28,335 bases of DNA from a bacterium Ga0077546 (GTDB lineage: Bacteria > Cyanobacteriota > Vampirovibrionia > Obscuribacterales > Obscuribacteraceae). A program made the position numbers and the translations under genes. The stretch covers positions 1 to 28,335 of the forward strand of contig LNEX01000528.1 of assembly GCA_001464165.1 (NCBI GenBank), in the 5' to 3' direction. This document shows positions 23,201-28,335 of this stretch, in pieces (within the stretch, counting starts at the first letter, position 1; every line of letters begins with the position of its first letter). A model generated the notes under the pieces. The model was not told the DNA's origin and did no database searches. It saw only the letters and a program-made list of their open reading frames with translations.

Positions 23201-23240
23201 CCTCCCTTCTTCCCTCCATCCCTCCCTTCTTCCCTCCATC
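23201..23240 (+). repeat. 20-bp exact tandem repeat in a polypyrimidine tract
   Basis: Two identical 20-bp copies (23201-23220 and 23221-23240) of a C/T-rich unit (CCTCCCTTCTTCCCTCCATC, with a single A) are followed by a partial third copy. The tract from about 23196 to 23255 is nearly all pyrimidine on the plus strand, just upstream of the next gene. It is prone to slippage and could form a triplex (H-DNA). Confidence 0.85.
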
Positions 23241-23273
23241 CCTACCTTCTCCCAACTCACGAAAGACACCATC

Positions 23274-23879
23274 ATGTTCAAGACCAAGCTTCACGTCTCC
23301 GGCACCGAAGGCACCCACAACTACGTGGTCATCGCCGCCAGCCCCCTGGGCATCATCGCCGTGCGCCTGCTCAACAGCGACTGCTACCGCGTGCGCGTCG
23401 AGCCGGACAGCCCCGAAGGCGCCAACACCATCGCCAAGAGCCTGAGCCGCAGCAACGGCTGGAAGCAGCCCGGCGACAGCGCCCAGAACCGCTTCTCCAT
23501 CGTCGTCTCGGCCAGCAACCTGCACGACACCATCGCCAAGGCCGTGGACGCCCTCAGCACCGGCAACAACAGCGATGACTGGAAGAGTGGGGACAACGAC
23601 TGGTCTGCTGCCCTCGCCGCCGTGGCCATGGCCGGCAGCACCGACCGCGAAGTGCTGCTCGAGCGCCTGCGCCAGACCAAGACGCCCGGCGTCAACAGCG
23701 CCAGCAACTGGACCACCACCACCCTGCTGGCCAAGCTCGTCGCCATCGACTACGAGACCGCCAACCGCGGTGAAGCCGTGGCGCTCCTGACCAAGGTCAA
23801 GGCCAGCGGCCTGCCCGGCGCCAACCTGGCCAGCCAGTGGTCCATCGAGACCCTGCGCAAGAAGGCACTCGTAGCCTAA
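23274..23879 (+). CDS. Unknown protein (201 aa), last gene of the operon
   Basis: I do not recognise a domain. The N-terminal 90 residues are beta-rich (KLHVSGTEGTHNYVVIAASP, then IIAVRLLNSDCYRVRVEP). The C-terminal half holds two similar helical units, each with an Asn-Trp or Gln-Trp turn: GVNSASNWTTTTLLAKLVAI and LPGANLASQWSIETLRKKA. These suggest an internal repeat of about 45 residues. There is no signal peptide or membrane helix. Codon use is the most GC-rich in the window (Ser mostly AGC). Only a weak GAAAGA site precedes ATG 23274. A polypyrimidine tandem repeat lies upstream and a strong terminator follows. Confidence 0.75.
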   Translation: MFKTKLHVSGTEGTHNYVVIAASPLGIIAVRLLNSDCYRVRVEPDSPEGANTIAKSLSRSNGWKQPGDSAQNRFSIVVSASNLHDTIAKAVDALSTGNNSDDWKSGDNDWSAALAAVAMAGSTDREVLLERLRQTKTPGVNSASNWTTTTLLAKLVAIDYETANRGEAVALLTKVKASGLPGANLASQWSIETLRKKALVA

Positions 23880-23886
23880 GCGGCTA

Positions 23887-23949
23887 GAGAAGGTTCCCTG
23901 ACTGGCTGCTAACGGCACCACAGGAAACCTTCTCCTTCCTTTTCTTTTC
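23887..23949 (+). terminator. Terminator closing the 18-24 kb operon
   Basis: A 14-bp stem with one mismatch (23887-23900 with 23921-23934) is followed by a T/C-rich tail (CTTCCTTTTCTTTTCC). It lies 7 nt after the stop of the last gene and fits a Rho-independent terminator. Confidence 0.82.
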
Positions 23950-23958
23950 CTCTATTAT

Positions 23959-23974
23959 ATTCGACCGGTCTAAT
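23959..23974. promoter_or_regulatory. Near-palindrome ATTCGACCGGTCTAAT, possible operator
   Basis: A 16-bp near-perfect palindrome around GACCGGTC (one mismatched pair) lies 80 nt upstream of the HAD gene, in a likely promoter region. It shares GACCGGTCTA with the palindrome at 14275-14286. Confidence 0.35.
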
Positions 23975-24053
23975 ACAATTCAGTAGGGGCAACAATTCAA
24001 ACAAGCGATACGCTAGAATCTCTACTCAGTAATCCAAGAGTAATACTGAGCAA

Positions 24054-24683
24054 ATGAAGAAGCACGACATCAAACTAATTGTCTTTGACATGGGCCACGT
24101 CTTTGTCGACTTCGAATGGGAAATTGTTTGCCAGGGTTTTTACACCAGAGCAGGCATTACCAAAGAGCAATTCAAGCCAATCTTGAAGCACATCGGCTCC
24201 CTCGGTTATGAAAATGGCCACATCGACACCAGCACTTTTTTGCAGGCCATCAACGAACAAATGGCAAGCCACGGCAATATGCATCCCATCAATGAAGAAG
24301 AATTCCACCAGTTATGGAACGCTACATTTCGCGAAAACGATGACATGGCAAATCTCTTGCAGGCTCTAAGAAAGCAGCACAAGCTCTATCTCTTGTCTAA
24401 CACTAACGAATCACACTGGCAGTATTTAGATCAAAATTTCAAAGTCAGTCGCCACTTTGAAGAGTTGATTCTCTCTTACAAAGTTGGTCATAGCAAACCG
24501 CAGCACGAGATCTATCAGGAAGTATTGCGTCGCAGCAATCTAGCTGCCCATCAATGTCTTTTCATTGACGACCTTGAGCCCAATATTCAAGCTGGCACAC
24601 AGGTAGGAATGAACGTCGTGCATTTCAAAGATATAAATGACTTGCAGAGCCGCTTTGAGCACTTTGGCATTAGCTCAACTTGA
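24054..24683 (+). CDS. HAD-superfamily phosphatase, YihX-like
   Basis: All four HAD motifs are visible: VFDMGHVFVDF with nucleophile D12 and Gly at +2, LLSNTN with S115, HSKPQ with K148, and FIDDLEPNIQAG with D172/D173. The DxG form of motif I together with VDF and the short helical cap (about residues 20-95) resembles the YihX (alpha-D-glucose-1-phosphate phosphatase) branch of subfamily IA. Substrate specificity is not provable from sequence. At 209 residues it is of family size and complete. It lies between the operon terminator and a convergent minus-strand gene (29 nt between stops), so it is probably monocistronic. Confidence 0.87.
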   Translation: MKKHDIKLIVFDMGHVFVDFEWEIVCQGFYTRAGITKEQFKPILKHIGSLGYENGHIDTSTFLQAINEQMASHGNMHPINEEEFHQLWNATFRENDDMANLLQALRKQHKLYLLSNTNESHWQYLDQNFKVSRHFEELILSYKVGHSKPQHEIYQEVLRRSNLAAHQCLFIDDLEPNIQAGTQVGMNVVHFKDINDLQSRFEHFGISST

Positions 24684-24712
24684 GCGAAGCAAATCAACAA
24701 AGAGTGGGCAAA

Positions 24713-25603
24713 TCATCTACCGAGATTGCCAAACAATTCATCGATACCAGACTCAGCTGCTTCGTCCATGTTTAGCGCTTGGTAGGAAGTGACCGTTTTG
24801 AATCCCTCCGGTAACTTCAGCCAATCTTTCGGGGCGGCAACGACTCTGCAGTTATTGCTAGCTACAAGCGTGGTTCTAGCATGACCTAAACAACTATAGC
24901 CATAATTAAGCGGCAACAATGGAATCATTGGAGCGCCGTCAATCTTCTCTAAAATATTGTAGATAACAGTAGGCACATGCAGGTCAACGCCCTGAAATTC
25001 TGCTTTGCGCGGAAATCTGTCGCTGAACTTCTTCCCTTTGAATAAGGCAATCTGCTGCTTTGACCAATCATCAGTGGTGCTGTATATCTGGCAAACAACG
25101 CCGTTGACTTCTTTTGTTCCGCTAGGCACAAGAGGAAACTTTGATGCCGAAGGTAAACCAATCAGGGTAAGACTCTTGAGCATGACGTCAGCAGGAGCAA
25201 ATTTGGCTAGAGTTGGTTTCCAAATTGTCTTGGCGCGCCAATTGTAAGCCACCACGTCGAATTTTGGTGCCTGGGCAATAATTGTAATGCCAGAACGAGG
25301 GCACTCAGTGCGCAAACCAGTCTTATTGAGATAAACATCAATGTCACCAAAAACAATGCCATGCTGTTGTAATTTCCAAACTTGATCCGGACCCGGTTTT
25401 TTCCCGCTGATCAAATCACTAAAGCCAGCCTTGTGACTGACTAGAGGGTTAGTACTTGCCGGTGCGGCTAAAGCGATAGGGAGCGAGTAGGAAGTCAATC
25501 CAACTAGCAAAAGAATTATTGAAAAAGTCGCACGACTTAACCGCGAATTTCGAACCAAAACTAAGACTTTCGCCGTAAGTAAAACCTTTTCTAAAACAGT
25601 CAC
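24713..25603 (-). CDS. Secreted or lipobox-free exported unknown protein (296 aa)
   Basis: I do not recognise the family. Basic residues (VRNSRLSRATF) followed by a hydrophobic core (SIILLLVGLTSYSLPIALA) and APA form a Sec signal peptide with likely cleavage near residue 47. The start is the GTG at 25603, which gives a long n-region; a shorter start (for example an internal TTG) is possible. The mature part is beta-rich, with four Cys (ECPRSG, VVCQIY, YSCLGH, NNCRV) that could form disulfides outside the cytoplasm. Phrases such as KFDVVAYNWRAKTIW recall outer-membrane lipoprotein-carrier-like folds only loosely. It is convergent with the HAD gene. Confidence 0.7.
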   Translation of the reverse strand: MTVLEKVLLTAKVLVLVRNSRLSRATFSIILLLVGLTSYSLPIALAAPASTNPLVSHKAGFSDLISGKKPGPDQVWKLQQHGIVFGDIDVYLNKTGLRTECPRSGITIIAQAPKFDVVAYNWRAKTIWKPTLAKFAPADVMLKSLTLIGLPSASKFPLVPSGTKEVNGVVCQIYSTTDDWSKQQIALFKGKKFSDRFPRKAEFQGVDLHVPTVIYNILEKIDGAPMIPLLPLNYGYSCLGHARTTLVASNNCRVVAAPKDWLKLPEGFKTVTSYQALNMDEAAESGIDELFGNLGR

Positions 25604-26144
25604 TTTCGCCTCATCACAATGAACCTAAACCAATTCAAATGCGGCCACTCCAGAGAGGCAAAGCATTCAACAACAATACTATTGAAGCAGATTCTCGTAA
25701 CACTCAAAGCCCTTTGCGCCAACTCCGCTAGACAAAACTTTTGACAACATTACAGCGAAGATCCCCTTGGCATCACCATCTAAAGCCTTTACTGGCAAGG
25801 TTTTTCATTTTGGTTTAAGCGCAGCTCAGAAACACATATAAAAAAGAAGCATTCAAGATGCTCTTTTCTCTTTATATAACTAACACTTCACTTGAGCTAG
25901 CCGAGGCTTTGATCTAGGTTCCATAGGTTCTCATCAAACTCTTTCTTAACGCTTACTTTCCAACCGAAAACCCCAATCCCTAGCCTATCGCCACTTCATA
26001 ACTCATCTGCTTCTTGCGGTAGTTCTGGACTGGATTTCGGCAAAATTCGCTTTGACTAACTTTCTCACAGCCTGTCGCTCAGTCTGTTAGTTAGGGCCTA
26101 GTCAGCGCATTGGTAAGCACAAATCAACCTCAACGGAGATCCAG
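25604..26144. other. Divergent intergenic region
   Basis: About 540 AT-rich bases separate the exported protein (-) from a membrane protein (+). I see no gene. A small hairpin at about 25846-25865 (AGCAT/ATGCT) is flanked by an A-run on one side and TTTTCTCTTT on the other, so it could act as a bidirectional terminator. TTGACA at about 25741 has no convincing -10 partner. Confidence 0.4.
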
Positions 26145-26780
26145 ATGGACCACTGTCAAAAACAACGCATCAAATTCACTGCACTGCGCGGGCTGCTCTC
26201 GGCCGCTGCCGGTGTCATCTGTTGGTTCTTGCTCGGAGCCGCCGACACCAAGTTCGGCCTGGGCATCACGGCCAATCAAACTCTCTTTGTCGGCGCTGCT
26301 CTGACCATCATCGGCTGGTTCAGCACCAAGCGCATGTTCCGGTTTACTGAAGAGTGCATGAGCATGAAGGAAGGCAAAGGCGAGCGCAATCTCAAACCGG
26401 CGACTAAGAGCAATCCCCCGCTCGACCGCCTTGCCACTCGACCAGCGACCGCCGTCAAGACCCTCAAGCCCGCGGCCGAAAGTCCGTTGGAAATGGTCAA
26501 TGGTGGCAAGCTCATCGGCAAAAGCCGCGTCACTGTCACCATCAACAAAACCGATGACGGTCGTACCGTGACGGTGACGATGAAGGGCATCGGCAGCGGC
26601 GAGTTCAAGGGAGACAGCGGTGTGCGTTCGCGGCTCGAGAGCATCCCCGGTATCAAGTGGTCTTTCCCCAAGAACGATTCGGCCAACGGCGTTCGCACCA
26701 TGGAAGGTGTAATCACCCCTTCTGCTAGCAACGACAAGGTGGCTGCTGGCTTGATCGAAGTGGCTAACCGCATCGGTTAA
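26145..26780 (+). CDS. Membrane protein with C-terminal soluble domain (211 aa)
   Basis: I do not recognise the family. Two hydrophobic helices (about residues 12-32 and 46-61) form a hairpin, followed by a basic linker and a soluble domain at about 115-211. That domain has alternating beta strands (RVTVTINKTDDGRTVTVTMK) and a C-terminal helix (KVAAGLIEVANRI). The start ATG 26145 has GGAG 7 nt upstream. A stable hairpin lies 21 nt past the stop, before the next small membrane gene. Codon use is GC-rich, as in the 18-24 kb operon. Confidence 0.72.
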   Translation: MDHCQKQRIKFTALRGLLSAAAGVICWFLLGAADTKFGLGITANQTLFVGAALTIIGWFSTKRMFRFTEECMSMKEGKGERNLKPATKSNPPLDRLATRPATAVKTLKPAAESPLEMVNGGKLIGKSRVTVTINKTDDGRTVTVTMKGIGSGEFKGDSGVRSRLESIPGIKWSFPKNDSANGVRTMEGVITPSASNDKVAAGLIEVANRIG

Positions 26781-26801
26781 GCCTCCGCAATAACTTCACT
26801 G

Positions 26802-26841
26802 GCGATGGCGCAAGGCCATTAGTGGCAATGCGTCATCGCCT
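26802..26841 (+). other. Stable intercistronic hairpin
   Basis: GGCGATGGCGC pairs with GCGTCATCGCC (one G-U), with an inner GGCCA/TGGC stem. It has no U-tract. It sits between the two membrane-protein genes and may act as a 3'-protecting or processing element. Confidence 0.55.
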
Positions 26842-26889
26842 TCCCATCAACAAGTCTTTTACTGCTCTAGTCAAAAACTAGATAAAGCC

Positions 26890-27099
26890 ATGACCATATT
26901 CCTCATCGTCGGCCTCGTCCTCTCGCTGATCGGCATGTTCACAACCGAGCAAGTCTCCAAGTTCATCGGTCCCACAGGAAGCGGCGGTCCCGGTGACTAC
27001 CTGCGAGTGCTGCTCTCTGTCGGCTGGTTAACCCTCGGCAAGCTCTTCTGCTTGATCTTCGCTTTGATCTTCGCCTTGGGCCTCGCCATTCTCTACTGA
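26890..27099 (+). CDS. Small two-helix membrane protein (69 aa)
   Basis: Two hydrophobic helices (residues 2-18 and about 41-69) are separated by a Gly/Pro-rich loop (IGPTGSGGPGDY). The ribosome-binding site is weak (GATAAAG). I do not recognise the family. It follows the larger membrane protein by 109 nt in the same direction. In layout it resembles the 63-residue peptide at 19166, but I see no clear sequence identity. Confidence 0.6.
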   Translation: MTIFLIVGLVLSLIGMFTTEQVSKFIGPTGSGGPGDYLRVLLSVGWLTLGKLFCLIFALIFALGLAILY

Positions 27100-27137
27100 G
27101 AGCCCTCGGGAAAAGCCTCACGCGCAGATTACTCCCC

Positions 27138-27228
27138 AAATGAGCTTGTCACTTTTCAGTTGAAATTCGTCTGCCCGCTTAGGCCAGTCGAAGATTTAAC
27201 AGCGAAAAGAGACAAGCTCATTTTCCCC
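27138..27228 (+). terminator. Long-loop inverted repeat with T-tail
   Basis: A perfect 13-bp stem (27138-27150 with 27211-27223) encloses 60 nt that fold further (CTTTTC/GAAAAG). TTTT follows, then a second T-run 12 nt on. It could terminate the membrane-protein transcript or be a structured small RNA. Confidence 0.5.
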
Positions 27229-27295
27229 ACAGTAATTTTTTCCTATTTTGCTATTACTTCATATAGTGATTGAAGCCATTTTTTTTAGTTTGGGC

Positions 27296-27332
27296 GCGAA
27301 GAAGGGAGAGTTTTACCCTCGCCCTTCTTTGC
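27296..27332. other. 11-bp inverted repeat
   Basis: GCGAAGAAGGG pairs with CCCTTCTTTGC (one wobble) around a loop that itself can pair (GAG/CTC). The run of T on the plus strand lies before the stem, and on the minus strand it would be A, so it is not a standard terminator in either direction. Confidence 0.45.
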
Positions 27333-27485
27333 GGTGTCAGTTGTTAGAAGGCACCATCAGAATCATCCAATGGCGATGTAAGTAAGTTTTGCTTTCTCCT
27401 TGGCTAGGTCACGATATATCTCACGCAGAGCAGAGCACTTACTGATATGGAGATTTAAGGTTGATTGATCACAGCAATAGCGACT

Positions 27486-28055
27486 TCAGTCCAATAGACT
27501 GATCTTCTCGCCATCGCTCTTAATGTTATAGCGAGCCAGGTGGATGTTGGTGAACCGCGCTTTACCAAAGGGCTTGCGCCAGCTACGGCCGCTGCCAGGC
27601 AGTTGCTGACGCACAACGGTGCTAACGTAGATTACATCTTTGGGCAACAGTTCTGCTATAAAGCCGAGGGCATGATAGGTCTTGCAGTCATAGTGTGAAC
27701 GAACCGCTTCGACCAGCTCGCTTACCACAAAACGATAACCAGTTAATACGGCCGTAAGTTGACGTTGATGCGGTTCGCGTCCCTGCTCAACCTTCTCATT
27801 GCAAAGTATCAGCACAGCACTCGATGGTCTCGACTCTGGCTTGAGCCAGCAAGTACCGTCACCTTGACGAACAAGCTCGGCGTTGTAAATGCGCTCGTCA
27901 CCGCTCTCAACGAGCTGATCAATCAACTCACTTGTGAGAAAAACCCTCAGCCCATCTTGCTCACCAATTGCAGCAAGAGAGACATAACTTTGAGAACCAA
28001 GTACAAACGGAAAACCTGCGACTGTTCGATAATCAAATACTTCAATGCATTTCAT
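27486..28055 (-). CDS. Unknown soluble protein (189 aa)
   Basis: I do not recognise this protein. I choose ATG 28055 (MKCIEVFDYRTVAG...), 6 nt after a GGAG site, over a TTG four codons upstream that overlaps that site. The sequence is mixed alpha/beta without signal peptide or membrane helix. Notable stretches are LRVFLTSELIDQLVESGDE, AVLILCNEKVEQG and a basic C-terminal region (SGRSWRKPFGKARFTNIHLARYN, residues split by Gly). A hairpin and a tetranucleotide microsatellite lie just upstream, so expression could vary with repeat number. Confidence 0.65.
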   Translation of the reverse strand: MKCIEVFDYRTVAGFPFVLGSQSYVSLAAIGEQDGLRVFLTSELIDQLVESGDERIYNAELVRQGDGTCWLKPESRPSSAVLILCNEKVEQGREPHQRQLTAVLTGYRFVVSELVEAVRSHYDCKTYHALGFIAELLPKDVIYVSTVVRQQLPGSGRSWRKPFGKARFTNIHLARYNIKSDGEKISLLD

Positions 28056-28074
28056 GCCCTTCTCCAAAACGATT

Positions 28075-28109
28075 GCAAGGCAGCTGGCTCAAGCAGCTAG
28101 TTGCCTTGC
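28075..28109 (-). promoter_or_regulatory. Leader hairpin upstream of the 27486-28055 gene
   Basis: GCAAGGC pairs with GCCTTGC, with an inner AGCTG/CAGCT stem. It lies 20 nt upstream of the start codon and directly beside the AAAG microsatellite. It may be in the 5' UTR or mark the end of an upstream transcript. Confidence 0.4.
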
Positions 28110-28110
28110 C

Positions 28111-28136
28111 AGAAAGAAAGAAAGAAAGAAAGAAAG
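28111..28136. repeat. Tetranucleotide microsatellite (AGAA)n
   Basis: About six and a half perfect AGAA units lie 56 nt upstream of the unknown gene's start. Tracts like this slip during replication and can phase-vary promoters. Whether it falls between promoter elements cannot be told from one sequence. Confidence 0.85.
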
Positions 28137-28186
28137 TCAGCACCATCAAGATGCTGGTACAACAGACATCAGTTAGCAAAAAAAAG

Positions 28187-28335
28187 TTAGCCGTATATAT
28201 TGGCCGAAAACCGCTTAATTTCGCTTGGTTCAGAAGAGCGCATGCAGTAGCGCAAGTATTCTTCTTTCGAAGCCTCGCTCATGGCGTCCATCTCCTTGCC
28301 ATCATAGAGGCCATAGCGCACTAGTCGCAAAGAAG
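28187..28335 (-). CDS. 3' end of a minus-strand gene (start outside window)
   Basis: A frame open from the window edge encodes about 49 residues ending ...SEIKRFSANIYG and a TAA at 28187-28189. Phrases such as YGLYDGKEMDAMSEASKEEY are rich in acidic and polar residues and look coding. The family is not recognisable from this fragment. After the stop comes an 8-T run on the minus strand (plus A run 28178-28185), which would suit a terminator, but I see no strong stem before it. Confidence 0.55.
   Translation of the reverse strand, partial: SLRLVRYGLYDGKEMDAMSEASKEEYLRYCMRSSEPSEIKRFSANIYG

Larger units (their letters stand above)
27100..27485. other. Convergent intergenic region with long inverted repeats
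   Basis: No gene is visible. It holds two clear inverted repeats, at 27138-27223 and 27296-27332, and an 8-T run (about 27279-27287). It must contain the 3' ends of the flanking convergent transcripts. Confidence 0.5.

Noticed and set aside
23201..23240. CRISPR-like repeats
   Set aside because: There are only two adjacent copies with no spacer between them. It is a simple tandem duplication.
23187..23921. 244-codon minus-strand frame opposite the last operon gene
   Set aside because: It is Gly/Ala/Val/Asp-rich low-complexity translation that runs through the tandem repeat and the terminator. It is an antisense artefact.

Overview
This window most likely comes from a free-living bacterium with a large, loosely packed genome. 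Coding islands, many of them GC-rich, are separated by long AT-richer spacers full of hairpins. I see no rRNA, tRNA, CRISPR array, transposase or integrase, and no classical phage structural gene. The mix of trypsin-like protease, TPR protein, EF-hand membrane protein, PspC and many lineage-specific small proteins would fit an environmental lineage such as the non-photosynthetic relatives of cyanobacteria. That placement is a guess; no marker here settles it.

Layout. 1-1.02 kb (+): the 3' part of a trypsin-like serine protease. 1.07-4.0 kb (-): a small hypothetical, an inositol-monophosphatase/CysQ-family phosphatase and two polytopic membrane proteins. 4.6-5.3 kb (+): a ZIP metal transporter broken by an internal deletion and frameshift. 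5.9-7.0 kb (+): a hypothetical and an EF-hand membrane protein. 7.3-10.9 kb (-): four genes (Cys-rich unknown, HAD hydrolase, an unusually long TruD pseudouridine synthase, a small unknown) with hairpin-rich spacers. 11.9-14.2 kb (+): an M4/M36-like zinc metallopeptidase without a visible signal peptide, then a PspC-domain protein. 14.4-16.2 kb (-): a Phd-type antitoxin beside a decayed VapC/PIN toxin, and a membrane-anchored TPR protein. 16.2-18.0 kb: a long gene-poor stretch whose last 1.1 kb is packed with inverted repeats.

18.0-23.9 kb (+) is the most interesting part. It is a six-gene co-directional cluster: helical unknown, two-TM peptide, a 962-residue PPDK-like fusion, a CX5R tyrosine-phosphatase-like protein whose start overlaps the fusion's stop, and two small unknowns, closed by a strong terminator. 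The fusion keeps the PPDK ATP-grasp and phosphohistidine domains. It lacks a recognisable PEP/pyruvate barrel and instead carries an unknown domain and a C-terminal Walker-A P-loop module. ATP-dependent histidine phosphorylation, a new acceptor module and a coupled phosphatase together make a plausible undescribed phosphotransfer system. The function is inference.

24.0-28.3 kb: a YihX-like HAD phosphatase (+), a secreted unknown (-), two membrane proteins (+), an unknown (-) preceded by a tetranucleotide microsatellite, and the 3' end of one more minus-strand gene.
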